From Dermatemys mawii (taxonomy: Eukaryota; Chordata; Testudines; Dermatemydidae): DNA of 64,000 nucleotides. The notes under the pieces are model-generated. The model did no database searches. It was not told the DNA's origin and saw only the letters and a program-made list of their open reading frames with translations. The first letter of the stretch is position 1. Each line of letters begins with the position of its first letter. A program made the position numbers and the translations under genes. The stretch is from contig ML677329.1 of NCBI GenBank assembly GCA_007922305.1, positions 1,578,271-1,642,270 on the forward strand, given 5' to 3'. Positions 52,231-64,000 of this stretch are shown one piece after another.

Positions 52231-55169
52231 AATTCCATATAGCATCACACCCTGTAAGCCCAGATTGACTTTATTTATTTACTTTATTTTTAACCAGTGT
52301 GGCCTCTTTCTCGATTTTGGTATCTGGTAAAATATTATTAAACAGTTCCAAACTATCATTAACATTTTTCTGTTTAAATTCTCTCTCAACAGATTTGGTT
52401 CATAATTGTTTTCAGCTTTGTGGAATTAGTCCTTCTAAAGTGCCAAGTATATATTCTGTTTGCACATCATAAATGTGATCAGTGTAGACAGACAACAGCT
52501 AATTTTTGTTGCGTCAGTCTTTTGCTGTTACAGAACTTAATAAATAACTTAGAATTAAATTCTATTTTTTAAACAGAAAATTCTGTTTTATAAATGGCCT
52601 GATGTATGATGTGGAAAACTCCAAATTATTACAATATATATTTCATTAGCACCTATAGGCCCTAACCAGGCCAGGTTCTATTATGCTAGGTACTATACAG
52701 ACATGTTGTAGAAAGACAGTCCTTTTTCCAAGTGTCCCAAGGCTTAGACAAGACTCAGCAGATGGGTGAAACACAGTGTGACTTATTTCCCCAGATGGTC
52801 AAGATAAATATTGGCAGCCAGTGTCAGTCATGCAAGAGTGAGATCAACTGTACTATGTCATCACCATCACTGTGATAAAATGGTGAACTTTGCACTGTGC
52901 CCTGTGGCGTGATGGAAAGAGAGTAGTTTTTGTGCCAGTATACAGAACTGGCTCTAAGTATGTGGTGGGGATGGGGAGAAGGGTAAAACAAACATACAAA
53001 AAGATCAGCCACAGATTTAGCGTGCTTTGTCTGCATTGACAAAAGGGTTAAAGAAACTGAATTCTATCATTGATCACTTGCTTCTGTTGCCAGGTGTCCA
53101 AAATATGTCAATCCATTTTTAACAATAATAATATATTACACATAGAACATACTTTTTTATTTCAAAAGATTCAAAAAGCTGTACACATTTATAGAATATG
53201 GGAGTCATTTCACATATGACTGAAAGGCAGTAACAAGTTGATGACGTACACTGTACAGCAATGTGGCAAAACAGTTTTCCAAGCAGCTTCAGAGCAAAAT
53301 GAAAAATTAAAACTTTTGGAAAGACTGCAAAACAGAACAGTTGAAACGCTGAATTCACAAAGAATTGTACTGTCAATAGACACACTATCTAAATTTTTTT
53401 CCTTCTCTGACTCTAGTAAACTTTCAGAATCTCTACAGAGCTCAAACCAGATTTGCAAGTATTCAGCACCCACAGAAGAGGCCAGATTTGCAGAAGAGCT
53501 CAGCTCCCATCTACGTAATTGAATAAAGGCCAGATTTCAAAATTGCCCAAGACTTAGTAGCTCCCATTGCAACACTTATGGCCAGATTTTTCAAAAGATC
53601 TCAGTGCCCAAGGTACTACACTCTTAAAATGCAGCCACTTATTTTAGTGTTAAAATGGGATTTCAGTTCGGTTTGAAAAGCTAGATTGTGGAGACTGAGC
53701 TCTTCTGAAAATTCTGGCCCACCGTGCCTACACAAGGTGTCCTTTCGACAGCCTGGGAGACTGAAGTCATTCGTTCATCCACCCAACTAGTGCAGGGTGG
53801 ACAGTGGCAATGCAGGCTTTCCACATACTCTTCCACCAGTGTGCCTGGCTCCTGATGTTGGAGACTTACCATTCCCATGCCCATTCAATCCCGGACATTT
53901 GCTGACTGCCAACAAGAGTGCAAGTTACTACTCATTTTGTTGCTTTTTGCCCTTCAAGCACTTTGCAGACTTCATCTCATCATCATTCATCATTCATTTC
54001 ATCATTATGCCTTCCACCCCTCTCAGGGTATGGGCCGCAAACAATAGATCGCCAGAGAATTCTGTCCTGGGCCATTCTTTCGAGTCATCTTCCAGGAAGT
54101 TGGTCTCTGAATTATCTATTGCTTGCATTTCTGTAGCAGGTAAATTTTTACGGGATGGGGTTGCTAGCCCTACACCCAACCCTCCTCCTTTTTCATCCGG
54201 GCTTGGGATGAAAAGTTAGATTTCATCTAGTTAGTGCTAATTTGTGATTATTTTGTTTGTGCTGTGGACTCCTGTCTGTAGGAGCTGACTCAAACCAACT
54301 TAATTGTCCATAGGACTCCAAACAGCTGCGAGATGCCATTAAATTTCAATCACTAGAGACCTGGACTAAAACACGTGAATGGCAGAACGGACTGTGCTGC
54401 ATTAGACAAATTGACATTGTATTATTTGTGAGAGAACTGTGAGCCATATCTAGTCTGCAGTGCATAATCATTGATGCATCCTTTATGTGGGATACTAGCA
54501 TTGGTTAAAGACAAGTTTTGGACTATGGTTTGTCATCTTACTCTGTGTATCTCCCTAGTTTTTTGCTGTCTTCTATTGTCTCTTGACCTTGTTGTATCCC
54601 TTTCTCTTTCTCTACGTATCTCCATCTTCCTCCTCCTTCCTTTGTCTCTGTCTCTCTTTGACCTTCTCTATCTTTTTTCATTTAAGGACAGGCAGCTTTG
54701 GTGACCTGAGGTAGCACAGAGTTCCTGTGCAGAAGAGCTTGCCAGCAGCACTTATGGTAGAGCAAAAGTGACTAGTCAGTTTCAATCTGAGTTGAAGCTG
54801 CTGGAAAAACCCATCCACGCAGGCATGCGGCACTATTAGAATCTTCCTGCCCTGGTTGTTGTTGGACTTGCTAGTTGCTAGCTAGCTAGCTAGATATTAG
54901 TTGCTGTAAGGAGGTAACACACTACCTCATTCAAATGCATTGTGGACAGGTAGGATCACTCAGCTGCTTATTTTCTGAAATTTGACAATTAGGCCCTCAC
55001 GGGGGGCAGTGGATGTTAACATTACACCTTACTACATTCAAAGCAGGTGAAGCCTGAGTTTGTGAAAACATTTCCCTTACAAGGCTTGGGAAGGGGGTAA
55101 AACAAGCGCAGGAATATTTGCATTTTGTCATGTTCAGATGGCCTGCAGTACAAAGAACTACCCAAAGTA
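52231..55169. other. ELOVL6 intron 1, largely unassigned
   Basis: No ELOVL6 exon. A 94-codon frame (53238-53522, +) has no recognisable domain. 'GGCCAGATTTTTCAAAAGAT' (53580) and 'GCTCTTCTGAAAATTCTGGC' (53699) are the dispersed palindromic motif. 53797-54219 holds a 140-codon frame overlapping opposite frames, considered random. Confidence 0.4.
54877..54893. repeat. (GCTA)n microsatellite
   Basis: About four tandem GCTA units. The sequence is self-complementary. Confidence 0.85.
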
Positions 55170-55845
55170 GTATTATTTACAGTTTGCATTATGGTAGCAC
55201 CCAGAGGCCCCAATTTAGATCAGCCCCACATTGAGCGAGGCACCCTGTAACAGATCCTCAGCTAGTGTTAATTATCAGAGCACCCTGGAAATCAGCAGAG
55301 CTATGCCAATTTACATCAGTTGAGAATCTGTCCCTATAGATACACATAGTAAGAGACAGTCCCTGTGCCCAAAGAATTTAGAATGTGAATAGACAGAGGC
55401 TTGGGCTACACTACCAGGGGGGCGGGGTTCAACTAAGATACGCAACTTCAGGTATGCTATTCGCGTAGCTAAAGTCGAGGTACCTTAGTCCCCACGGCGG
55501 CGGGTTGACTGCGGCGGCTCCCCCCGTCGACTCCGCTTACTTCTTTTGCAGAGCTGGAATTCCAGAGTTGACGGGAATGCTTTCGGGGATCGATTTATCA
55601 CGTCTAGGCGAGATGCGATAAATCGATCCATGATACATCAAACACTACTCGCCAGAGGGGCGGGTAGTATAGATGTACCCAAAGGAAGGATTATGGTTCT
55701 TATTTTGAAGATGGTATATTGAGGTATTTAACATGGTATAAGAGATATTGAATGACTTGCCCAATATTACACAGGAAGTCTGGGTCAGAGCCAGGAATTA
55801 AAGTTAGGTCAGTGCCTTAAACACAAGCCATTCTATTGGCTAGTG
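55170..55845 (-). mobile_element. MIR-like SINE in reverse, split by a DNA-type repeat
   Basis: On + it runs from 'GGTAGCACCCAGAGGCCCCA' and 'GACAGTCCCTGTGCCCAAAG' AATTTAGAATGTGAATAGACAGA (tail reversed) to, after the insertion at 55403-55680, 'GACTTGCCCAATATTACACA' GGAAGTCTGGGTCAGAGCCAGG and 'GTGCCTTAAACACAAGCCAT' (head reversed). The two halves join into one SINE when the insertion is removed. Confidence 0.7.
55403..55680 (+). mobile_element. Non-autonomous DNA-type repeat, 'CTACAC..' family, copy 3 (best preserved)
   Basis: 'GGGCTACACTACCAGG' at the left and 'GCGGGTAGTATAGATGTACCC' minus its first base at the right are imperfect inverted ends. The inner blocks are 'GTAGCTAAAGTCGAGGTACC', 'CGTCGACTCCGCTTACTTCT', 'GGGATCGATTTATCACGTCT' and its inverse 'AGATGCGATAAATCGATCC'. 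The density of CpG (now rare elsewhere) suggests it is younger than the other copies. It sits inside the SINE at 55170-55845. Confidence 0.7.
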
Positions 55846-56628
55846 TCTAATTGTGCAGATTTACCATGCAGTCACATGTGGCTTGCCTCTTAAAACCAGC
55901 CCTGCCATTATGTATTTTTGAGTTGGTCAAAATAGTCTGTCAATTTCAGTAACAGGTTTCCTTTTTTGTATTGATTGGATTATCATGCTGTTATTTTCTC
56001 TTTTGAAAATTGAAAGGCATTTCAGACCAAATATATACATTGAAATCATAACTTGATACAAATAATGAAATATTTGTAGATAAACTTGAGGTGAGTCAAA
56101 TAATGGAAACAATAATTGCTTCTCAGGAGAAAGGAAATAAATAAAAACTTGCAGTGAATGTCAGACAAAATCATGTTAGCAAAACATAAACAAGCTTAAT
56201 GGATGCAAGTAGTAGTATGCAAATATAATAGCACATTGAATTTTGCCCTGTATATCTTTATTGACTGCTAGTATTAGTCAGGACAACTCCACTGAAGTCA
56301 ATGGAGTTTTCTAATTCATTATCCTGCAAACACTTACATGCTAAACTTTACACACAAGTAATCAAACCCCTCGCTGTCAGTGAGACTGAGTACATGTGAG
56401 TGTTTGCAGGATTGAGGCCTGACGCATCTGGTAGATCTGGGTCCATAACTTTTTAGTTGTTGGAAAAGAAACATTTTAAAGATATTTTAAGCATTTTATT
56501 CTCAAAATATTGTAGTATCTCTTTACTTGCAAAGTGCAACTTCACACTTTCATTCCTTATCCAAAACTTTCAGTTTAAGTTAAGAGCAATTATAGGAGTG
56601 TAAGGAATTTAGGCTTAGACTCTAAAAG
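55846..56628. other. Intron sequence, one hairpin-type motif
   Basis: 'CCACTGAAGTCAATGGAGTT' (56291) and 'TGTCAGTGAGACTGAGTACA' (56375) belong to the same dispersed motif as 7150-7220. No exon. Confidence 0.4.
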
Positions 56629-56865
56629 TTATGTCTACATTGCACTAAAACTTCATGGCAGCTGACTTGGGCTATGGCGCTATAAAACTGCAGTGTAGAT
56701 GTTTGGATTTGGGCTGGAGCCCAGGCTCTGGGATCCTTCCCCCTGGTGAGGTCTTGAAGCCCAGGCTCCAGACTGAGCATCTGCACTGCCATTTCATAGT
56801 CCAAGCCCCATGACCCCTGCCCTAGTCAGCTGACACCAGTCAGCCACAGGTATTTTACTGCATAT
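56629..56865 (+). mobile_element. Non-autonomous DNA-type repeat ('TGTCTACATTGCA' ends)
   Basis: 'TATGTCTACATTGCACTAAA' at the left with inner 'AAAACTGCAGTGTAGATG' and repeated GCCCAGGCTC(T/C) blocks (56716-56770, partly inverted), then 'CTAGTCAGCTGACACCAGTC'. I recall the family in turtles. The right end is eroded. Confidence 0.5.
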
Positions 56866-57406
56866 AAATTTCTGCATGTACTGCATGTACAATTTTTCTG
56901 CATGTACAATTTTACTGCATATTCTAAGTGACCGCGGCAAAAACTAAATCAAAGGAGGTGTATAATACATGTTCATGCTCTTCCTCTCTTAGCAGCTTGA
57001 AAATAAACCTTTTTTTAGTGTTGGATCTTGTCCTCGATTCTGCAATATGAAACACCTGAAACAAGAATAAGCACCTTTCATGTGCTGTCCATACATTGCA
57101 TTTCGCCTAGACTTGGTGATGAAGTTGTTATTAATATAGAGAGAGACTATAACAGAATAAGGCAGTTTAGCCTTTGCAGCATATGTATTTATTCAGTTGG
57201 GCATAGGAGCCAGCACAATTTAGAGTATGCCTTAGGCTCCTGGTTGGGCCAGGTATGGTAGGAGGGGGCCCTAAGAAAGATGTCTCATAGTATTTGATAC
57301 TGAAGGTAATTATCTAAAAGGCAGTAAAGTATTCTGAGACTACAAAGCTCCCTATAAATACTGAGCCTTATTATTAGGCTCAAAAGCTACTATCCTGTGT
57401 GTATTC
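56866..57406. other. Intron sequence, nothing recognised
   Basis: Short local duplications of 'CTGCATGTAC' (56871-56915) are the only structure seen. Confidence 0.4.
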
Positions 57407-57558
57407 TGGGGGAGATAGTCAAAAGTATCCAAGGGATTTGGGAGCACAACCCCAAATGACTTTCAATGGGACTTTTGCTCCGACATCCCTGAGTCCCATT
57501 GAAGGTCAGTGGGACTTCAGCTCTGTGGTCCCTTAGACACTTTGGAAAATACCCCTTT
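57407..57558. repeat. Dispersed palindromic repeat
   Basis: 'AGTCAAAAGTATCCAAGGGA' ... 'GACTTTCAATGGGACTTTTG' ... 'CCCTTAGACACTTTGGAAAA' is an imperfect hairpin of the 'TTTTCAAAAG..CAATGGGACTT..CTTTTGAAAAT' family, the same type that splits the SINE at 27671-27789. Confidence 0.55.
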
Positions 57559-58569
57559 ATATGTACTAAAGCTCTGAGCACACCAGCACTTCTTTCTGAT
57601 AGCTAAACTAATCATGCTGTCAGCTCTTTATTTTATGAGGACAATGACCTAGATCTTATCCTTCTCTTGTTATCTGGCACATGGGGCAATAGTGATGGAT
57701 TCCTGGGCTTGCACAATGGGGTGGTATCAGGACAGGTTACCATAGTGCACTATTTGGTGGTATTTACTGCTGCTTGGAGCTGGAGCTATTGACTTAGGGG
57801 CAGTGTCTTCCCATTACTCATGCTGAGTGGTCCCTTATTCTGAGTAGTCCCATTAGCTACACAACAGAGAGAGAATCCAGCCCTTGTTGGCTATGTTGTC
57901 TACTAGTATCAACATATATGCTGTCACGGATGTGTCTTGCATGCTGGTATGTTCTTCAGGTGGATCTTCAAATGCACTCATGTTCGGTAATGAAAGGACC
58001 ATAGCTGGCTGTATGCACAAGGAGAAAAGGCTCTGTCCCTGTCAGCAGCCAAATTTTCAAATTTGTGAATTAGGCAAACACTGTTGCCCATTCCACAAGT
58101 GAAACCGGGGATGCAGCTTGCTTAGATAGTGTCTTGGGCTACCGGCACCAAAATATCCAATTCCACCCCTTTTGTTCAATGAATGGGTAAAACACCAGTT
58201 TTAAGAATTACTATAGTGGAGGGGAGGAAGGAAGTTCTCAGCTTTTAATACATCAGATATAATGATCTGTACTTGTGACCTCAGTGCATTTGTGATCATG
58301 CATTAATAAACTTAGTACTGGATTCAACACCCATTCAGGTCTATGGAAAACCTCACATTGAGTTCAATGAGAGTTGGAATCTTAGTGCATGAATATACCA
58401 ATTGGCTTTAGCACTAGACTCAGTCGAATTCTTGACTGCTCCTTAAAGTCTGAGTAAACAGCATTTACACAAGTGTTGTCTAAGAAACTTGAGCAAGGGA
58501 GAAGACATGGAAAATGGTCTTCTTTCCCCAGCTCCTGCAACTGGAGCATCACCAGAAGGCCACATAGCT
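57559..58569. other. Intron sequence, nothing recognised
   Basis: No exon or firm repeat family. Confidence 0.4.
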
Positions 58570-58735
58570 TGTGAGCTAAATTATGGCAATGGAGAATAAG
58601 GAAAAATTGACTGGAATAGCTCCCTGTGGAGGCGCCCTTATTCTGGAATAATAATGTCCACATAGGGAGTTATTCCACTGTAGCTATAGAACTTAAAACG
58701 TGGATGTAATTTTCTCATGTAGACAAGGCCTACAG
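58570..58735 (-). mobile_element. Non-autonomous DNA-type repeat fragment ending 'GTAGACAAGGCC'
   Basis: 'TCTGGAATAATAATGTCCAC' and 'TTATTCCACTGTAGCTATAG' with the terminal 'CTCATGTAGACAAGGCCTAC' resemble a short repeat I recall in turtles. The other end is not seen. Confidence 0.4.
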
Positions 58736-60237
58736 AATATAAAGGAAAAATCGAAGTTCACATCACCATTTTAATGGTTGTTACATGTAGGATATAAACT
58801 AGGTGTTTGCACGTATAAAAATATAGTTGAATATAAATGTCCTGAAGGTATCCCTGGTTTATAAACAGCAGTGGCAGAGGCAGACTGTTAGAGTGCAGGG
58901 CTCTGATGAAGTCACATCTTATCGACTGATTGGAATCCTAGATTTTGAAAATTCTGAATGTAACATCAAACAAAAGCAATTTGCAAAATCCAGAATTCAG
59001 ATCAGCAAGATTGCACAGTATCCTAGTTTCCTTAAGGTCCAGCGATTTCAGCAAAAACACAGATTGCATTTGCTTAGAGGCTGATTCTCCTATTTCACTC
59101 ATTTTATGCTGGTGTACATCCAGTAATTTCAGTTGAATTATTTCTGATGTGTTCAATCAGATCCATTGACTGAAAAATATTTGCAAACCTGTGCCGCGGC
59201 CTACATATTTGGCACTTCCTTTCTATGCAGTTCTCGGGAGGCACGTAACATTTCTTTTACTGGGATGTGCCTGATTTAAAGAGAATAAGTCAGAGCACAG
59301 GCATAGATTTGTAAAACAGACTTAAGAGTACATTATATGATGGGCAAAGTAAATAGGCTAATTCTAAAAATGTATTCTTTATCATGACAGTTTAATACGG
59401 CATTAGCATCACCATAATTGTCTGTTTTAGTAAATATAATATAGACTACAAACAGATCTGGGTCTTTAGATCTTTTTTTCCTTTCTCAACCTTAACTGGA
59501 GTAATGGAAGAAAACTGCAGTGATGCCTTCCACAAAATACTATTGAAATAAAAGCTTATATTGCAAAAGAAGAAGGCCCTCACACCAGGTGATGTATTGT
59601 TTAAGTAAGCAGAGCTGGACGGGGTTCTGACTGCACATATTGACTTTGTCTGGGATATTAATAATCTCACAGAGTTCAAAAGCAGGGATCAGCCTAATGT
59701 GTGAGAATGTGCTGACTCACTGTTGTACTGCTTCCCTCTGCCCTCCCCCCATTTGTGTTGATCTCTATCTCGGCTATTAGTGTTGTGCACAGACACTGTA
59801 GTACACGGAGTATTCACATTTGCCAGATTGTGGCACTGTCAGTGTTTTGGATACAATATTATTATTCACTTGCAAGCTCTCTGCCCAGCAAAAAATAAAA
59901 CGCATGGAACCCAGTTTTAGTAGGTTTCGCATATGGGGTTTTGTAAAAGATCCAAAACCGAGGAATCCCAAAAGGTCAATGGAGCATGCAGTGCCCCTCA
60001 CTGGATTCTTTCCTGTTATCTAGAGGTCCTTGGGAATCCCCCCAGTGCTGTTTCTGTTCTTTAATGTTAAACACTAACAACATGCTTCGCTTTGTAGAAG
60101 ATACAAATTATAAACAGGCTTGTCTCTAAAGAGTTTTCAAGCTACACATCACAGACACAGTATAGAGGACATGTACTGAGAAACCCAGAGGAGAGAATAG
60201 CTAGAGAAATATATTTAATATAATTGTTATTTACTAT
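58736..60237. other. Intron sequence, nothing recognised
   Basis: AT-rich. Frames of up to 85 codons overlap on both strands and look random. Confidence 0.4.
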
Positions 60238-60366
60238 GATGAATCACTTGATGATTACCCATTCTGTTGATTCCTTCTGAAGCACCTGGTATTAACCATT
60301 GTCGGAAGACAGGATATTGGGTTAGATGGACCATTGGTCTGACCCAGTGTGGCCGTCTTATGTTTT
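60238..60366 (+). mobile_element. CR1 LINE 3' end
   Basis: 'CACTTGATGATTACCCATTC' TGTTGATTCC..AGCACCTGG, 'GTCGGAAGACAGGATATTGG' and 'GACCATTGGTCTGACCCAGT' GTGGCCGTCTTATG is the same CR1 3' UTR subtype as 27105-27545. Only about 130 bp remain. Confidence 0.88.
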
Positions 60367-61369
60367 TAATAATTGACTTACTTTTTGTGGACACCATGGA
60401 AGAAGTGAGTCCAAAGAGGAATTTGAAATAAGAGTTCCTTTGTGATTGGGCTTTTGAGGTTGGAAGCCCACAAAATAAAACATTATAAATGCTTTATGTT
60501 GGTGGGAGGGGAGGAAATCACCTTCTTTGGGGTATGGTTATGCTCACCACATTGGCCCTACTTCCCATCTGCTATAAAAAAAATAGATAGAGCACAACTG
60601 ATGGTAAGAATGCTATCTAAATCTTGGATGGTGGGAGAAAAGACAAATGAAAGACATTTGGAGCTAATGGAAAGATATCCTGGGGTGGGAGCAAGGGTCC
60701 CATGGAGGATGGTCTTGAGGGCTTGAGTCTCAAGGCTTTAGTCACCAGAAAGAAGCAGTGGTTTGAGCATAGCAGGCCTGTAAGGGAGCAGTGTGAAACG
60801 CTACAGATATAAGATCATGACTAAGAAAGTGATTGCTTTCCACTACATCCCTATTAGGTTCCCTAAAGCAGGGGAATAGCATCATCAGTGCAACATTTTG
60901 GGGATAATTACAGTACTGTGCAAAATTTAATTTCAATGAGTATTGCTTCAAAGCTGTCTCTTTGGGTCTATTTTGGGTGCACTTGTCAGACTCAGTTTTC
61001 ATGTGAAAAGTGACAAAATTCTAGGTAAAATCAGTTCGATATATTGTCTGGTAATGTTCCAACCATCTTGGTTTATTAACATGTGCAGAAGAGTAGGTAG
61101 CAAGCAAGAGTGAGTTGAGATAAGGCCCAGCAGCTCTTGAACACTGAGCTGCCAGGCAGTAAACACTTCCACCTGTAACCAGCTTCTGCTCCACTACCCA
61201 CAACCTCTGTGGACCCAAACCACGGGAAGATCCAGCTCAACGGATCTGACAGAGAGCAGCCTCATAGCTCCTGTTTGGCTCTCTGCCCAATATATACCCA
61301 AAGCGCACTGCAGGAAGTGTCTGGACAACAGCACAGATCTCCTGTACCTGCCACAACCATTCCTGCTCT
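60367..61369. other. Intron sequence, nothing recognised
   Basis: Short frames only. No exon. Confidence 0.4.
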
Positions 61370-61560
61370 TGAACTCCTGGGTTTGGCTTCAGCTTGATTT
61401 GGACCCTGAAACCTGACTTGGACTCTGAATATTGGTATCGACCCCGGCCTGGAACGTGACTACACACTTCTCTGTTACTCTTGGCCTCTGCTTTGACGCT
61501 GCTTTGGCCCTTGGTCCTGACTGCCCTTGTCAGGATCCTGACATTTGGCAATGCAGCAGC
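61370..61560. repeat. Degenerate 'CTTGGCTCTGAC' minisatellite
   Basis: Units such as 'TTTGGACCCTGAAACCTGAC', 'TTGGACTCTGAATATTGG', 'TTTGGCCCTTGGTCCTGAC' resemble the 44535-44830 array. It ends with the perfect palindrome GTCAGGATCCTGAC (61529-61542). Both arrays may come from one repeat family, possibly the interior of an LTR element. Confidence 0.45.
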
Positions 61561-64000
61561 CCTCTCATTAATGCATGATCCTGGTAACTTGGGCTCTTTG
61601 TCTTGCGCTTCAGTTTGTACATTGGGAATATACGTGCAACACTCTACAACCTCACTGTACCGAATTAAGCACTTGCAGTATCTTTGACATCTTCATTTTT
61701 TCCTTTCTGATGCCATTGCTGCGTCTGCATATTGGTCTCTGGTCTCTGTGGTAATTCTGAGTGTTTTGGGCTTGATGGCTTTGCCTTAAAGCAATTTGTC
61801 TGAGGGATTTTACCTTTTGGTTTTTTGGCATGCTTTCTTTATCAATAGCACTTCACTGAACCATGTTGTCTCTCTCACTTCTTTCTGAGGGTTTTTTAAT
61901 GGTGCAGATTTCATGTTATTAGCCAGAGAAATGCTGAGCATTTGCAGACAGACATTCTGGATTTTAAAATGTTAGGGATTTAGGCTGGGATTTCCAAAAG
62001 AGCTGGAGGGAGTTAGGTGCCCAACTTTTGTGGTATTTTCACTGAGCTGAAAGTCACATTTCAGGACAAAAATGTCATTCCACTTTTTGAACGAAATCCT
62101 CAAAGTCTTTCCAGTGCAGAACTTCCATTAGCTTCACTGGCATCTCCGTGTATGAAGAGCTTGCAAGATCAAGCCCTTTATTCAGCTTTATATTTACATT
62201 TTATCATCTTTACCAAATATATTTTCTGGTTTATTCCTATTGAGATCTCAATGCAAAGCATGGCCCAGTCAGCCATTGCAACTGTGTGTAAAGGATGAAC
62301 AGAGTTTCCTGTCCCACATGAAATTTGACCTCCGTTCTTTTCTAGCCTTTTGCATTTGCCTTACAGCTGCTGGTCAAGAGCATTAGTTAACTCTGATTTG
62401 AATTGATATTTCTGTATCCTCAAAGTAGCAGCAGTGTTTGAAACAGACATATTAGTGTCAGAGTTTAAAAACAAAAAAGACCTTATTTTTGCCAGTCAGT
62501 GGTATCACATATGCTATTGGGTCTGTTCTAGTAACATAGTTCTTAGCTTTTGTTCCCTATTGCAGGAAAATAGGTTTTTTCCTTTACATTGGACTCTGCC
62601 ACAGTGAGTACTGAACCATGGACCTCTCAAGCAAATAAACTCTTTTTTTCTCATAGACTGCAACTCCTGCTTCTGGTAATTTTTTTTTTAGTGTCTCCTT
62701 CTGCAGTTGCATGCTGAATTTCTCAGAGCAGAATGGTTGCTTCCACACATAGCTACTCCCACATCCCATGCAGGTCCAATTGGAAAAGGGGCTTTGCAGC
62801 CCAGGTTTCAAATACCTGCTTAAAAAGTAGGGAGAAGTGACTGATTGTCCTGTTAGGGGAATATTTCCCCAAAATTGAGAGGTCTCATTCCAGGGCTGCA
62901 TTATCCTAGGCCCGAAGCACAGTCCACACGTGTCCCCTTCCCATGACCCTGCTCTTATATTGAGGCCACACGTCTTTGCCATGGTTCCACCCCTTCTGGG
63001 GTGGCAGCTTTGCTTTCAGAATTAAGTTGAGGATTGTCTCATTCATCTTTCAAATCAGTTATTTCAGACTATATGTAGCTGCAGAAGAACATCCCTGCAT
63101 TGGTTATATTAGAGTCCATGTTTTCAAGCTCACTTGCATGCATGAGGGCTTGAAACTCTTATTTTATTTATTTATTTTCAAGTTTCTTATTTTAAAAGAA
63201 AGTTGACTTTCTGACTCATCACGAGATTCGAGAAGCTGGGGCCCTAGGCATGGGTCTATATTTTCTATGCTTTGATCTAGCCCCGTTTATTGCCCTCCAT
63301 GATCCTCTGTCTTTTGTGTATGCTAATATTTAGGCTTCTCTCTTGCGTGACATTGACAGGAAAATTAGAGTCACATTTTCTGGATATATGATGACTTTCC
63401 TGTACTGACATACTTGCTACTGTCATTCAGCCAGCGGTGATCCAACGCTGTATTCAGAAGTCAGGGGGACTTTTTAAGAGTTCCTAATAGAGCTGGACTT
63501 GTGATATACTGCAGACGTACATGGCACAATTGTTTCAGTTTAAGGAATATGCCTGTGTGTTGCAGGACGCATGGGATGAGAAAATACAGTGGTGTTCAAC
63601 AGCTGGTGAAGAGACACAAACTGGCTCTGTTTATTTTGGATTATGCATGTAAAACTGCTCCAGCCAAGGAGTTCAAAGAAACTTCTTCTGCAGCATGGGG
63701 CACAGGTCATTTGCATGTTTAAACTAGTGTAAATGGTGAATTCTCTGACCTTAAAGTCTACGAGTCTAAACTGTTTAATGGACAATAAAACCCCCTTTCA
63801 CTGAAATGTAAGGTGTGTAATCTAGCACTGGAAGTTCTCCTGTCCTATTCAGTACCCCAAATAGCATCCTGCTGATTATATGGTTGTAGAACAATATAGT
63901 CAATAATACATACCAGCCATTACTTTGGTATTTTTTGACACCTTTTCAGCTGGCATAAGTGCTTCTCTAGTAACTCAGTTTTAAATTCCAGAGTTTCTGC
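61561..64000. other. ELOVL6 intron 1 to window end, unassigned
   Basis: No ELOVL6 exon appears before the end. A 132-codon minus-strand frame (62584-62982), beginning MAKTCGLNIRAGSWEG, is among the longest frames outside GC-rich repeats, but has no recognisable domain. T-rich runs occur at about 62643 and 62681. Confidence 0.4.

Noticed and set aside
53238..53522. 94-codon frame with Leu/Glu-rich, coiled-coil-like look
   Set aside because: Single short frame in AT-rich intron with overlapping opposite-strand frames and no splice context.
30887..64000. A second ELOVL6 coding exon
   Set aside because: No frame with the expected KKSFLF.. start, the HxxHH box or ELOVL membrane spans was seen on the + strand.
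1..64000. CRISPR array, operon or prokaryotic-type system
   Set aside because: Sequence is vertebrate nuclear DNA with a spliced gene and sauropsid repeats. No regularly spaced identical repeats were found.

Overview
The window is vertebrate nuclear DNA, almost certainly from a turtle or a close sauropsid relative. There is no dense gene content. One short exon is unmistakable, and the rest is AT-rich sequence full of decayed interspersed repeats. The organism call is an inference from repeat families recalled as typical of turtle genomes: CR1 LINEs ending in the '...GGTCTGACCCAGT...GGCC.TTCTTATG' or '...GGTCCCTTCTG...AAATCTATGAA' types, MIR-like tRNA SINEs, many non-autonomous hAT elements with 8-bp target duplications, and a palindromic 'GCACC..AGAGACTAAC / GTTAGTCTCTAAGGTGCC' element.

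The only protein-coding sequence recognised is the first coding exon of ELOVL6 (fatty-acid elongase 6) on the + strand at 30798-30886. An in-frame stop lies nine codons upstream and a GTAGGT splice donor begins at 30887. The next coding exon (starting KKS.. in other vertebrates) is not in the window. Positions 1 to about 30200 are therefore 5' intergenic or flanking DNA, and 30887-64000 is at least 33 kb of the first coding intron. A CpG-rich block at about 31500-32350 lies just downstream of the exon, inside the intron.

Layout. 1-30 kb: CR1 fragments (500-1770, 2650-2810, 13109-13182, 26105-26174, 27105-27545), MIR-like SINEs, two inverted-pair tRNA-like SINEs (4655-4985, 8285-8545), a solo LTR with a 5-bp target duplication (15097-15474), a palindromic element (18183-18392), a 30-bp minisatellite (24430-24890) and a 689-bp DNA element (25300-25988). 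30.2-32.4 kb: ELOVL6 5' region, exon and CpG island. 32.4-33.3 kb: a palindromic, hammerhead-like element with a 12-bp target duplication, then nested DNA elements. 33.7 kb: a 10-N gap. 38-48 kb: a cluster of five hAT-type elements with 8-bp duplications, several nested in older repeats. 49.8-52.3 kb: an LTR-like element and a long antisense CR1. 52-64 kb: sparse repeats.

There is no operon-like or multi-gene system here. I found no convincing undescribed biological system. The most interesting points are the nested mobile-element histories that can be read from target duplications, the palindrome with remnants of a hammerhead-ribozyme fold, and the position of the CpG island relative to the ELOVL6 start exon. 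All repeat-family assignments are from memory and from end and duplication structure, not from a search.
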